64,000 nucleotides of DNA from Natribaculum breve (GCF_023008585.1 NZ_CP095390.1:3100001-3164000), one strand, 5' to 3'; numbered from the stretch's first letter, positions 27,383 through 35,674 are shown. Notes: generated by a model from the sequence alone, not told the origin. Program-made: numbers and translations.

Positions 27383-29185
27383 TCAGTCGTCCCCGATTAC
27401 CTCGCTGAAGGGGACGTCGTCGGGAACCTGCGGTACTGCCGTCTCCTCGTCCGGAACGTCCATCAGGTCCAGCCGCTCGAGTAGCTGTTCGGTCGGACGC
27501 CCGGACTCGTCCCAGCCGCGCCGGGCGTAGTACGCCTCGAGCAGCGTCTCGAACTCGTCGGGATCGATGGCGTTCCCCTCGCTGGGCCCGCCCTCCAGCG
27601 GGACCGTCAGCGCCGCCGGCAGTTCGTCGTCCGCCCGGGAGAACCCCTCTCGGACGTTGAACAGTCGGACCAGCGTCCAGATGCGCTCCCCCGCGAGCGC
27701 CAGGTCTTCCGGCTCGTGGTCGTACCCGACGGCAGCCAGCCACTCGGCTCCGAGGTCGGCGCGCAAGACGTCCTCGAGGAAGTCGTCCGCGATCAGACTC
27801 CAGAGCACCGCGCGGCGGTTTTGCTCTTCGATCACCGTGGAGACCTGCTCGTCGGAACTCCACTCCCGGCCGACGATCGGCTCTACCTCCACCGGCCGGG
27901 CGCGGCGGTGACACGCCCCCCGGTCGCTGGTGGCGTACGCGAGCGCCATCGTCTCCGCGCCCCGCGGATCGTACGAGGAGAGGTCCATCCCCTTGACCGT
28001 CGGAATCAACTCCTCGCCACCGTACTGCTCGGCCGCGCCTTCCACGCCCTTCGCGAGCGCGTCTCCCAGGGGCGTCGACCGGTGGGCGATCTCTTCGATG
28101 AGTTTCCGGGCGGCCGTCTCGTCGCCGAAAGCCAGATCGCGCTCGAGCAGACCCTCCTGGCTCGCCCGCACCGCCCACGCCACCGCGTTGCCAGCCGAGA
28201 TCACGTCCATCGCGAGCCGATCACAGATCGCCCCCAGCGTCGCCACCGCGTCGAAGTCGTCGATCCCCAGCCCCGCACCCAGCGCGATCGGCGTCGACCC
28301 GCGGGGGACGCTCTCGTCTCCCTCGACTTCGACGCGGAATCCGCCGGGGACCGGATCGTCCGGGCGCTCTCGAACGTGTGCGGTCTCCCGAATCCGGTCG
28401 ATGCCGATCTCTTCGGCCCCCTCGAATCGCCCCTCCTGCCACCCGCGAGTCGGTAGTACGCCGACCTGATCGGCGAAGTCGACCGTCTCCAACGTGTCGC
28501 TGGCCGCGAGCCACCGGCCCGCGTCGCTCTCGGCGAAGGCCTCCCCGTAGCGCTCTCGGATCTCCGTGAGTCCCTCGGGTGCCGACCCGCGGGCGACGAC
28601 CGCTTTCAGCTTCTTGGCACCCATCACCGTCCCCGCGCCGCCGCGACCGGCGTGGTGTTCGCCTCCGTCGGAGGCGATCGTGGCGTACCGCACCCCGTTC
28701 TCGCCCGCCTGCCCGACGCACGCGACGGCCGCGTCGGGGAACCGTTCGGCGGTCGCCTCGGCGTCTGCACCCCACAGGTCGTCCGCTGGCTCGAGCGTCG
28801 CCTCGCCGTCGGCGACCGACAGCACGACCGGGCGCTCGGCCTCGCCCGTCACCGCCAGGAGGAGGTGGTCGCCGAGCGAACCCGCGAGCCGTCCGGGGAA
28901 CGACCCGCCACTGTACGAGTCCAGAAACGCTCCAGTCAGCGGCGACTTCGTGATCGCTGCGTATCGCTGCTCGCCGGGCGTGTACCCGGTCAGCGGCCCC
29001 ACCGCGAAGAGGAGGACGTTTTCCGGAGCGAGCGGATCGGTGCCTGGATCGAGTTCCTCGTACAGGTACCGGGCCCCCAGCCCCTTCCCCCCGACGAACT
29101 TCTCGAGCCACGCTTCGGGGACGGGACGACTCGAGATCGAACCGTCGGAGAGGTCGACCCGCAAAATTCGAGCGGTACGCGTCAT
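27383..29185 (-). CDS. Aldehyde:ferredoxin oxidoreductase family protein lacking the CxxCxxxC motif
   Basis: A 600-residue member of the AOR family, tungstopterin enzymes that oxidise aldehydes with ferredoxin. The N-terminal domain is clear: RILRVDLSDG, FVGGKGLGARYLYEEL, and the pterin-contact segments KSPLTGAFLDSYSGG and GRGGAGTVMGAKKLKAVVARG. The usual [4Fe-4S] motif CxxCxxxC in domain 2 is absent: the aligned stretch reads HVRERPDDPVPGGFRVEVEG, and there is no Cys from residue 157 to 320. Either the cluster is lost or the family branch is unusual. The ATG at 29185 fits the family start. Confidence 0.85.
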   Translation of the reverse strand: MTRTARILRVDLSDGSISSRPVPEAWLEKFVGGKGLGARYLYEELDPGTDPLAPENVLLFAVGPLTGYTPGEQRYAAITKSPLTGAFLDSYSGGSFPGRLAGSLGDHLLLAVTGEAERPVVLSVADGEATLEPADDLWGADAEATAERFPDAAVACVGQAGENGVRYATIASDGGEHHAGRGGAGTVMGAKKLKAVVARGSAPEGLTEIRERYGEAFAESDAGRWLAASDTLETVDFADQVGVLPTRGWQEGRFEGAEEIGIDRIRETAHVRERPDDPVPGGFRVEVEGDESVPRGSTPIALGAGLGIDDFDAVATLGAICDRLAMDVISAGNAVAWAVRASQEGLLERDLAFGDETAARKLIEEIAHRSTPLGDALAKGVEGAAEQYGGEELIPTVKGMDLSSYDPRGAETMALAYATSDRGACHRRARPVEVEPIVGREWSSDEQVSTVIEEQNRRAVLWSLIADDFLEDVLRADLGAEWLAAVGYDHEPEDLALAGERIWTLVRLFNVREGFSRADDELPAALTVPLEGGPSEGNAIDPDEFETLLEAYYARRGWDESGRPTEQLLERLDLMDVPDEETAVPQVPDDVPFSEVIGDD

Positions 29186-29467
29186 TACGTTCTCGTTGTG
29201 CCTGAGACGTATTAACACCTGACACGACACCTGCGGGCGATGGTCCTACGCGAGCGCCAGGACCGTCGCGAGAACGGGCTCCCGTCGGTGACGGGACGAC
29301 GACAGTCCGGCGAGGGCGTCCGTCGACAGGTGTACGCGTCCGACTCGAGCAGACGTGCACACTCGCGTTCAGACACGTCTCGCTACTTTGTGACGTCGCG
29401 TAGAAAGTCAGTGCCCGGGGAGGGATCCACACCCGATCTTTACATGCCCACATATGAATTTTAAGTC

Positions 29468-30694
29468 ATGACTGCGAATCCGGAGCAATCGATCCGTCGC
29501 CTCCGTGAGCGCATCGACGAGGCCGAGGACATGAGCGATGCCGACGCCGAGGCACTCCGTCGGATGTCCGATCGCATCCGAATCCTCGGCCCGTCGAAGT
29601 ACTCTGACTTCGCACACGAGAAGTACCTCATGCGGGCGGTCAAGATGGCCCAGGAAGTCGGCGGCCTCGCTGACGCCCTCGAGGACCGGAGTGCTGCTGA
29701 GCGTCTCGTCGCCTGGATCAACACCGAGAAGGCCGACTCGCCGGAGACCAACAAGGACTATCGCGTCACCCTCCGCCAGTTCGGCAAGCTCGCCAGCGGT
29801 GACGATGTCGACGAGATCCCCGAGAGCATCGAGTGGGTTCCTGGCGGCTATCCCAGCAACTACGATCCGGCGCCGGATCCGGGTGACATGCTCCGCTGGG
29901 ATGAAGACATCCTCCCGATGATCGACGCCTGCTCGAATCTGCGAGATCGGGCACTGATCGCCCTCGCATGGGACCTCGGCCCGCGCCCGTACGAGCTGTT
30001 CGACCTGACACCGGGCCAGATCTCCGATCACAAGTACGGTCTCCAGGTGACCGTCAACGGGAAGACTGGTCGCCGCTCGCCCGTCCTGATCCCGTCGGTC
30101 CCCTACGTCAACCGCTGGCTCGAGGTCCATCCAGGCGGTCGCGACGACCCGCTCTGGTGTAACCTCAATTCGGGGAAGGAGATCACGAACAACCGCATCC
30201 GCGACGTTCTCAAAGAGAAAGCCCGGAAGGCTGGCGTCGACCGGCCGGTCACTCCCTCGAACTTCCGGAAGTCGTCGGCGAGCCATCTTGCCTCGCAGGG
30301 CATCTCCCAGGCACACCTCGAGGATCATCACGGCTGGACGCGTGGATCCGACATCGCCTCGCGGTACATCGCCGTCTTCGGTGATGCGAACGATCGCGAG
30401 ATCGCGAAGGCTCACGGCATCGACGTCCAGGAAGACGAACACGATGATCTCGCACCGTTCGTCTGTCCCCGATGTGACCGTGAGACTCCGCGCGAACAGG
30501 ACGTCTGTGTCTGGTGTGGCCAGGCACTCACCCAGCGGGCGATCGACAAGGACGACGAACTCGACCGCCGCTGGATGGAATCCGCTCGCGCGGTCGCCGA
30601 CGTCGAGGACCTCTCGTTCGACGACGTGATGGAGGCCAAAGGTGCCGTCGACGAGAACGCCCTTCTCCGGCAGTTGCTCCTCGGCGACGACTGA
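29468..30694 (+). CDS. Tyrosine recombinase/integrase with C-terminal zinc ribbon
   Basis: A 408-residue integrase. An N-terminal SAM-like core-binding region (to about residue 125) precedes the catalytic domain: R173 in DLGPRPYELFDL, K199 in NGKTGRR, R267 in TPSNFRKSS, His 287/288 in DHHGW, and the nucleophile Tyr 300 in ASRYIAVFG. The HxxR box reads S-N-F-R. Residues 333-350 add a zinc ribbon (CPRC ... CVWC). It sits at the left edge of the foreign region and is opposite to the gene chain that follows, as expected for the integrase of a provirus or integrated plasmid. Confidence 0.92.
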   Translation: MTANPEQSIRRLRERIDEAEDMSDADAEALRRMSDRIRILGPSKYSDFAHEKYLMRAVKMAQEVGGLADALEDRSAAERLVAWINTEKADSPETNKDYRVTLRQFGKLASGDDVDEIPESIEWVPGGYPSNYDPAPDPGDMLRWDEDILPMIDACSNLRDRALIALAWDLGPRPYELFDLTPGQISDHKYGLQVTVNGKTGRRSPVLIPSVPYVNRWLEVHPGGRDDPLWCNLNSGKEITNNRIRDVLKEKARKAGVDRPVTPSNFRKSSASHLASQGISQAHLEDHHGWTRGSDIASRYIAVFGDANDREIAKAHGIDVQEDEHDDLAPFVCPRCDRETPREQDVCVWCGQALTQRAIDKDDELDRRWMESARAVADVEDLSFDDVMEAKGAVDENALLRQLLLGDD

Positions 30695-30703
30695 CGCCGA
30701 CAT

Positions 30704-30868
30704 CTATTCAGCACCTCCGTCGATTCGATCTTCGTCGGCAAGCTCGAGGATGCGCTCGATGTCCTCCGAAATCGGGAGGTCGGCATCGGCGATGCGCTCG
30801 AACAGGTCGCGCTTCTCTTCGACTGTGGCTCTCGCTTCGGCTTCGGGGTCAGATGGCTTGACACTCAT
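30704..30868 (-). CDS. Small acidic protein, 54 residues
   Basis: Starts MSVKPSDPEAEARATVEEKR, then an amphipathic helix with LPISEDIERILELADEDRI. Such helical ends occur in small element-encoded proteins; no function is known. It is the last gene of the minus-strand chain, its ATG overlaps the stop of the upstream gene (ATGA), and it is convergent with the integrase. Confidence 0.7.
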   Translation of the reverse strand: MSVKPSDPEAEARATVEEKRDLFERIADADLPISEDIERILELADEDRIDGGAE

Positions 30869-31251
30869 TCGTCGGTCACCTCGTGTTCAGCGTTGTGGTC
30901 GATCTGATCGCGAACGTACTGGCGTTCCCACCGCTCGCGTTCGTAGAGCGGGACGCACGTGACGAGTGCGCCCTGGCGAGCGAGGAGGATCGTGCTCGTT
31001 GGGCGATACAACCGGGCGACGCAGCCGTTCGCGGCGCTGGGGTAGTGGACTGGCTCTGCGGCCTCCCACGCCTCGAACGGCTCGACGTCGGCGTCGGGAA
31101 CCCGCTGTGGCCAGCTCTCCTCGCGGATGTGCCGCGAGACGTGGCCAATCGGCATCGTCGCCGCACGCTGGCGCTCTCGTTCGGCGACCGTCCCGCGCTC
31201 TTGGTCGTCTCGATCGCCGGCGCTGGAGCCGTCCGAAACGGCAGCGCTCAC
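30865..31251 (-). CDS. Hypothetical element protein, 128 residues
   Basis: The N-terminal 30 residues are charged and disordered. The rest (MPIGHVSRHIREESWPQRVPD through HYPSAANGCVARLYRPTSTILLARQGALVTCVPLY) looks like a small globular beta-rich domain. No family is recognised. Both ends overlap neighbours by four bases, which supports expression as part of a chain. Confidence 0.7.
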   Translation of the reverse strand: MSAAVSDGSSAGDRDDQERGTVAERERQRAATMPIGHVSRHIREESWPQRVPDADVEPFEAWEAAEPVHYPSAANGCVARLYRPTSTILLARQGALVTCVPLYERERWERQYVRDQIDHNAEHEVTDE

Positions 31252-31349
31252 TGGCTCTCACCTCGCTTCGATTCCCCACAGAACGGGCAGTAGGGATAGG
31301 CAGCGCTACTCGAGCGCCTGCAGTCTGGACAGGCTGTTTCGTAGGACAT
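31248..31349 (-). CDS. 33-residue zinc-ribbon protein
   Basis: MSYETACPDCRRSSSAAYPYCPFCGE contains two CxxC pairs, a complete zinc ribbon, and ends KRGESQ. Its ATG overlaps the upstream stop (ATGA) and its stop overlaps the next start. Such mini-ribbons often bind nucleic acid or act as protein adaptors. Confidence 0.68.
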   Translation of the reverse strand: MSYETACPDCRRSSSAAYPYCPFCGESKRGESQ

Positions 31350-32005
31350 CAGAGGCTCACCCCCACGGCGAGGCCGAGCAACAGCAGCACGCAGACGATG
31401 CCGAGCAGCGCGATCGTCGCGAGCGGCGAGAGCTGGCCGCGCTTGTCGAGTGGGTCGCGCCACGTGTCGCGGACGTCACCGTAGACACCGGCGAGGACTG
31501 CCAGTGTGCGGGCCCGCCCGACGCGGATCTCGAGCGCGTCGGCAACCTCACCGAGCGTTTCGTGGTCGGCGGCCGCCGCATCGACGTCCTCGACGGTCAC
31601 GTCCTCGGGGAGCACTTCCTCGAGGTCGTCTGCCTCGTCCTCGTCTTCGCTCTCGTCTTCGTCCTCGCCGTCCTGGTCGGGCTGGTCGCCTTCGTCGCCG
31701 TCGTCCTCGCTGTCCTGATCGACGACCTCGAGGTCGACGTACGGACCGTAGCCGTGCCCTGCCGTCGGTCGAGGGCCACCGGTGTAGACGTCGATCACGC
31801 GCGGTTGGGCGGTCGGGTGGTCGACCGTCGGCTCGAGGGTAACACGCCGGCTCTTCCAGACGCCACCGTTCGGCGTGATCCACGGCTGTTCGTCGATCTC
31901 GACGACCGCAAACGGCGACGCCCACTGGTAGTTGTTGGCCTCGAGGCGGACCTCGTCGCCTTCGTCGACGGCAAAGAGCGCGTCGACGACGTCGTCACTC
32001 GACAT
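31349..32005 (-). CDS. Hypothetical protein with acidic linker and C-terminal membrane helix
   Basis: About 218 residues. The N-terminal half is a beta-rich domain (ALFAVDEGDEVRLEANNYQWASPFAVVEID). Then come 30-40 residues of almost pure Asp/Glu, a helical segment, and a C-terminal hydrophobic helix LATIALLGIVCVLLLLGLAV. It is probably a tail-anchored protein with a cytoplasmic domain. A GTG three codons earlier is an alternative start. It overlaps the upstream gene by a few bases. Confidence 0.68.
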   Translation of the reverse strand: MSSDDVVDALFAVDEGDEVRLEANNYQWASPFAVVEIDEQPWITPNGGVWKSRRVTLEPTVDHPTAQPRVIDVYTGGPRPTAGHGYGPYVDLEVVDQDSEDDGDEGDQPDQDGEDEDESEDEDEADDLEEVLPEDVTVEDVDAAAADHETLGEVADALEIRVGRARTLAVLAGVYGDVRDTWRDPLDKRGQLSPLATIALLGIVCVLLLLGLAVGVSL

Positions 32006-32405
32006 CACGACCACCCCGACTGTCCGTCGTAATCAGCCGGACGTCGTTGTTCTCGTCGACGCGCTGGAGGACACTCGCCTTCCAGGCGTGGCCGACTGCT
32101 GACCGGAGCGCCCGCTTGACTTCTGGGTGCTCGACCTCATCGCGAAGCGCCTCGAGCGTCGCGCAGACGTCGTCAAGGGCGGCAACCGTCTCGCGCTCGC
32201 CGATCTGCAGGTCGCCGTCAGCGGCTGCAGTGATTGTCTCACGCCGGTCAATAGCGACGTCGCGACCGCCGTCGGTTACGAGGACCGTCCCGTCGTAGGT
32301 GTCCGAGCACTCCGCACACAGCGGCTCGCCCTCGCCGTTTGTGTACCCGACGCGTTGGACGTATCGCTCGGAGACGTAGCAGTCGCATTCTGCACAGTGG
32401 GGCAT
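31995..32405 (-). CDS. Zinc-finger protein, 136 residues
   Basis: The N-terminus MPHCAECDCYVSERYVQRVG and GEPLCAECSDTYDG give CxxC and CxxC pairs about 25 residues apart, a probable zinc finger. The rest is helical (TVAALDDVCATLEALRDEVEHPEVKRALRSAVGHAWKAS). It is probably a small nucleic-acid-binding or regulatory protein of the element. Its start abuts the stop of the upstream gene. Confidence 0.72.
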   Translation of the reverse strand: MPHCAECDCYVSERYVQRVGYTNGEGEPLCAECSDTYDGTVLVTDGGRDVAIDRRETITAAADGDLQIGERETVAALDDVCATLEALRDEVEHPEVKRALRSAVGHAWKASVLQRVDENNDVRLITTDSRGGRDVE

Positions 32406-33059
32406 CTACTGATCACCCCTGTCGTGGTCAGTGTCCGTCGATTGTTCTTGTAGAGGGTCTTGAGGCTCAATATCAAGTGGCAGATATTGACACTCACATG
32501 TAGATTGATACCAACTCAGGCAAGAATTGGGAACCGCCTGGGCGTCACAATCCTGTGACGTACCTGGCCGAGTGCCGATAGGCACCCAGGCATGGAACTT
32601 CCTCTCATGAGGGACACAGTTCCGTCCCTCCCTCCATCCACTACCACCTTGTGATGGCGGAAGACGGTGAATACTGGCGGTAGACAGATCGACACCACCA
32701 TCGGCCCGCAGCCGACTCGCCCGCTCGAAGCCACCGCCATCCGGAAGACGGGCGTCTTCAACTTCGCGCTCGAGGTAGGCGACGCACGCTTCGCAGGTTG
32801 TGGCCTCGTCGACGAACCGTGGATCTTCGCGAACGCCGGCGACTGGCGTTTCGAGGACGTGTCCGCACGCGCACGTGTGGCGCGTTCCCTCGAAGCGCAT
32901 CGAGGCGTGCCAGGTCTCGTCGATGTCTTGGACCCAGCAGCTGACACCTTCGTCGTCGGTCTGATAGTCCGACGGCAGACCGTGGCGTCGCTCGAGGGCG
33001 TCCATCTTGCACTGCTGGCAGAGGTAGTCGCGGTTGCCGCAGGTAGGGCAGTCGGACAT
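32406..33059 (-). CDS. Cys-rich zinc-binding protein with aberrant C-terminus
   Basis: A 217-residue reading frame. The first 125 residues hold three metal-binding groups: CPTCGNRDYLCQQC, HTCACGHVL and TCEACVAYLE. After about residue 125 the composition changes (lower GC, many Gln/Ser/Cys, no acidic bias), and this part overlaps a series of stem-loops at 32468-32628. The genuine protein may once have ended earlier or had a different C-terminus, with the present end supplied by inserted sequence. Confidence 0.6.
   Translation of the reverse strand: MSDCPTCGNRDYLCQQCKMDALERRHGLPSDYQTDDEGVSCWVQDIDETWHASMRFEGTRHTCACGHVLETPVAGVREDPRFVDEATTCEACVAYLEREVEDARLPDGGGFERASRLRADGGVDLSTASIHRLPPSQGGSGWREGRNCVPHERKFHAWVPIGTRPGTSQDCDAQAVPNSCLSWYQSTCECQYLPLDIEPQDPLQEQSTDTDHDRGDQ
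32468..32628. ncRNA. Candidate structured RNA: stem-loop cluster with possible pseudoknot
   Basis: Perfect complementary arms follow one another: CAATATC/GATATTG (32468-32489), CAGGC/GCCTG (32517-32540), CGTCACA/TGTGACG (32543-32560), CCTGG plus GTGCC against GGCAC plus CCAGG (32563-32590), and the interleaved pairs GGAACT/AGTTCC (32594-32623) and GGGAC/GTCCC (32611-32628). Interleaving is what an H-type pseudoknot gives. Strand and function are unknown; a relic of an IS200/IS605-type 3' end is one possibility. Confidence 0.4.
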
Positions 33060-33060
33060 C

Positions 33061-33195
33061 TTAGATCACCATCGCCTCCCAGCGATCGGCTTCGTCCTCG
33101 AGATCGGCGGCGACCTCACGGAGGTCGTCGGGCTCGAGGTCCTGCCCGTGCTTGCGCAGCGCCGCGCGGATGTCCTCGCGGAACTCCTCGGTCAT
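33061..33195 (-). CDS. Small acidic protein, 44 residues
   Basis: Reads MTEEFREDIRAALRKHGQDL and on through DDLREVAADLEDEADRWE, two amphipathic helices. Its ATG overlaps the stop of the upstream gene by four bases (ATGA) and its stop lies one base before the next start, so it belongs to the chain. Function unknown. Confidence 0.68.
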   Translation of the reverse strand: MTEEFREDIRAALRKHGQDLEPDDLREVAADLEDEADRWEAMVI

Positions 33196-33929
33196 GCCGA
33201 CACCTCCTCGGTCTCGAGCGTCTGCTGCTCAGTCTCTTCCTCCTCGACCTCGACGTCATCGGCGAAGGTCGCGATCGGGACGATTTCCTCGTGGATAAAT
33301 CGTCCGAGCAGCTCGGGATCCATCTCGCTGGGTTCCCAGATCGCCAGGTACCCGCTCGCGTAGATGACCAGCCGGACGTGGACGTCGTTCCAGAAGGTCG
33401 TCAGCGCGACGCCGACGTCGGCGTCGACGGCCTTGGACTTGAGCGCGCCGTGGCCCCACTCGATCGTGACGTCGTCGAGGTTGGACTCGTGGGTTGCCAT
33501 CTCGACGGTCCACTCCCGGCCCTCGTCGCGCTGCCGGCGAACGAACTCCCACGGCTTGAGCCGCACCGGCGCGATTTCTTGGCCGACGCGCGTCGAGAAG
33601 TCGTTGAACGGCCAGTCGGGATCTGCCTCGAGATCGCTCGAGTGGGTCCGTTCAGCGAGGATCCAGCCCTCGCCGTCGACGTCGGCGACCCACTCGCTTG
33701 CGACCCGTCGGGTGACCGTGCGAGTCTCGGTCTCGATCTCGTGGCCGTCGAGGATGACGCGTTCCTCTTCTTTCGGCACTTCGCCGGCGACGAGCCCCGA
33801 CTGGATGACGAGGTCGTCGAGGTAGGCCTGTGTTTCGTCGACCTCGAGTGCGCGACCGGTCTGATCGTGGTAGTTCTCGAGCGGTTCGTCGGCGGGCTCT
33901 TGGAGGAGCGCAAGACTCCCTGAAATCAC
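33192..33929 (-). CDS. Hypothetical element protein, 245 residues
   Basis: An acidic protein with several Trp-containing beta segments (ASEWVADVDGEGWILAERTH, PVRLKPWEFVRRQRDEGREWTVEMATHE, GYLAIWEPSEMDPELLGRF) and a Glu-rich tail. No family is recognised; size and place between HNH and zinc-finger genes suggest an accessory replication or DNA-handling role, but this is not shown. Four-base overlaps occur at both ends. Confidence 0.7.
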   Translation of the reverse strand: MISGSLALLQEPADEPLENYHDQTGRALEVDETQAYLDDLVIQSGLVAGEVPKEEERVILDGHEIETETRTVTRRVASEWVADVDGEGWILAERTHSSDLEADPDWPFNDFSTRVGQEIAPVRLKPWEFVRRQRDEGREWTVEMATHESNLDDVTIEWGHGALKSKAVDADVGVALTTFWNDVHVRLVIYASGYLAIWEPSEMDPELLGRFIHEEIVPIATFADDVEVEEEETEQQTLETEEVSA

Positions 33930-34525
33930 GAGGAATCACCCCCGTTAGCCCGCTGGTTCGCATGGAGACTTCTGTGGTCTTCTGGTGTTAGAATCTCGAG
34001 GTTATCAGGCCGGTTATCCCACGGAATGTTGTCCTTGTGGTGGACATCCATCCCGCAGACAGCATCGAAGCCGTATTTAGATACGGCAAGGAGCCGATGA
34101 ACCTTCACTAGGTCTCGCTCTCCACCATGCCGATCGCTCCATCTGACATACCCTTTGTGTGGGTGTGTCCTCACTGGGACTGGTGCAGTGAGCTTCCATT
34201 TTTTGTTCCTGCCTTCTATGCCGTGGCGTCGGAGCCACTTTGAGATCGTCGAGGTGCAAACGCCACAGATCTCGCCGATCTCTTCCTGGGTGAGTCCTTC
34301 TTCAACGTACTTCTCGGATAACCAAGACGCATCTCGGTAGTAGTCCCGGTCGGGTTCAGCGTTACCTGGATTGATTCCGTGCCGTGACATCTGCCGGCGG
34401 ATCGTGATTGTCGCAACACCCAGCCGCTCGGCTATCTCGTCTTGGTTCAGCCCTTCGCCGTAATACAGCTGCTCTAAAACGTCTTTATCACGGTGGGGAG
34501 CTTCGTTCAGATTCTCGGCGATCAC
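33926..34525 (-). CDS. HNH endonuclease with two helix-turn-helix segments
   Basis: A 199-residue homing-type endonuclease. Two HTH units occur in tandem: LNQDEIAERLGVATITIRRQMSRHGI (about 25-51) and LTQEEIGEICGVCTSTISKWLRRHGI (about 77-102). The C-terminal HNH core is VHHKDNIPWDNRPDNLEILTPEDHRSLH, with the paired His, Asn and final His in place. Such genes are frequent in viruses and integrated elements, where they cut DNA to spread or aid packaging. It overlaps both neighbours by four bases, so it is embedded in the chain rather than inserted at random. Confidence 0.85.
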   Translation of the reverse strand: MIAENLNEAPHRDKDVLEQLYYGEGLNQDEIAERLGVATITIRRQMSRHGINPGNAEPDRDYYRDASWLSEKYVEEGLTQEEIGEICGVCTSTISKWLRRHGIEGRNKKWKLTAPVPVRTHPHKGYVRWSDRHGGERDLVKVHRLLAVSKYGFDAVCGMDVHHKDNIPWDNRPDNLEILTPEDHRSLHANQRANGGDSS

Positions 34526-35004
34526 GCCTCATCACCCCCGATCGTCCGCTCGACGTCCGCAAGTTCCCGCGCAGCGGTGACCAGATCCTCGGCGATTCCG
34601 GCGTCCTTCGCGAGCAACGCGACCTCGTCGAACGTATCGGGATCGGACCACTCCTCGCCGGCGACCATCAGCCGTGCCAGTAGGTCGATCGTCTGCGCGT
34701 CCTGGATCCGCTCGAGATCCTGGTTGGCTTCCTCGACGGGGACTCGCGCCAACCGCGAGCGTGGGAAGTCGTACGTCCCGGAAAAGGACGTCGTCGGCGA
34801 GTCCGGCAGATAGACGCACGTGTAGACCGGTTCGTGTGCGCTGACGTCGAGGAGCGGATGCGACTTGTACTCCGCGAGGTCGAAGTCCTCGCGCTCGCGG
34901 TAGGCGGCGACTGAGTCGGCGGCCTTCTCGATCACCTGCATCTTCCCGCGCTCGACGAGATCGTGGACGACGTCGCCCGACCGGATCTCGGGGTCGACGG
35001 TCAT
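34522..35004 (-). CDS. Hypothetical element protein, 160 residues
   Basis: Starts MTVDPEIRSGDVVHDLVERGKMQVIEKAADSVAAY and includes a beta segment (VYTCVYLPDSPTTSFSGTYDFPRSRLARVPVEEA) then a helical tail ending ADVERTIGGDEA. The same tail, ADVERTIGGDKA, closes the small protein encoded at 35231-35383. No family is recognised. Confidence 0.7.
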   Translation of the reverse strand: MTVDPEIRSGDVVHDLVERGKMQVIEKAADSVAAYREREDFDLAEYKSHPLLDVSAHEPVYTCVYLPDSPTTSFSGTYDFPRSRLARVPVEEANQDLERIQDAQTIDLLARLMVAGEEWSDPDTFDEVALLAKDAGIAEDLVTAARELADVERTIGGDEA

Positions 35005-35234
35005 CGCGCATCACCCGTCCCGATCGCCCAGCGACTCGTGAGCCAGGCATCCTCGCTCTCGCCGGCGACGTGGATCCGACCGCTCGGCGTCAGCTTCGCG
35101 ACCGGCTGTGGTTGGCAGGCCTCTCGCTCGTCGCGCTCAGCGGCATCGAAGTGCCGTGCGATCTGCAAGCGGGCGGCCTGGCGGGCGTCGTGTTCGAGGC
35201 TCGCCGCATCGCGCGGGAGGCGGTCGGTCGTCAC
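35001..35234 (-). CDS. Hypothetical element protein, 77 residues
   Basis: Starts with GTG at 35234 (MTTDRLPRDAASLEHDARQAARLQIARHFDAAERDEREACQ). A helical N-terminus precedes a short domain reading VAKLTPSGRIHVAGESEDAWLTSRW, similar to a winged-helix wing or a small beta sheet. It overlaps both neighbours by four bases (GTGA and ATGA). Confidence 0.68.
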   Translation of the reverse strand: MTTDRLPRDAASLEHDARQAARLQIARHFDAAERDEREACQPQPVAKLTPSGRIHVAGESEDAWLTSRWAIGTGDAR

Positions 35235-35383
35235 GCCTTGTCACCTCCGATCGTCCGCTCGACGTCAGCGAGCACTTCGGTGACTTTGAGGAGATCGGCT
35301 TCGGTCGTGTCGAGCCGGTGCTCGCGAGATGGTTCTGAGTCGGTGCGTTTACGGTTCTGGTGAGTCTGTTTGCGAATGGTCAT
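35231..35383 (-). CDS. Small basic-then-acidic protein, 50 residues
   Basis: MTIRKQTHQNRKRTDSEPSRE followed by LLKVTEVLADVERTIGGDKA. It is the first gene of the 30704-35383 chain, so its promoter should lie just upstream. Its last dozen residues duplicate the end of the 34522-35004 product. Confidence 0.65.
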   Translation of the reverse strand: MTIRKQTHQNRKRTDSEPSREHRLDTTEADLLKVTEVLADVERTIGGDKA

Positions 35384-35674
35384 GGGACTCTGGTGAGTCT
35401 GTGGCCCGCGACACGTCGGGGTCGTCGTCAGCTTGTGGTAGGGTGGGCGACGTGCCCGACGGGAATCGCGAGTAGTTGATCGACTGTTCGTCTCGGGGCG
35501 TTCTTAAACTGATGAGCGTCGTTTCGGAGAGAATAACCCGTGATAATGAGATGGTAGCGGTGACTCTGGCTGCTGTAGCGACCGCATACCAAAGCCGTCT
35601 CGGGTTGTTCTCGTACATGCCTTAGTGGGCTTTTCCGGCGCGCGCCCACGCGCCGGCTCCTGTTTGTTCGAAAG
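35384..35674. other. Intergenic region with GC-rich hairpin
   Basis: About 290 bases upstream of the gene chain. A long minus-strand frame crosses it but is unconvincing. CCGGCGCG (35635-35642) and CGCGCCGG (35649-35656) form a perfect 8-bp stem with a 6-base loop, 19 bases past the AbrB stop; this is probably the terminator of that gene. Confidence 0.5.

Noticed and set aside
29410..29445. tRNA 3' end used as integrase attachment site
   Set aside because: The minus strand GATCCCTCCCCGGGCA looks like a tRNA T-arm and acceptor end, but the T-loop lacks the TTC signature and no cloverleaf can be built upstream.
35349..35618. 89-residue minus-strand frame upstream of the element gene chain
   Set aside because: It overlaps the small gene at 35231-35383 and covers the expected promoter; no protein-like features.
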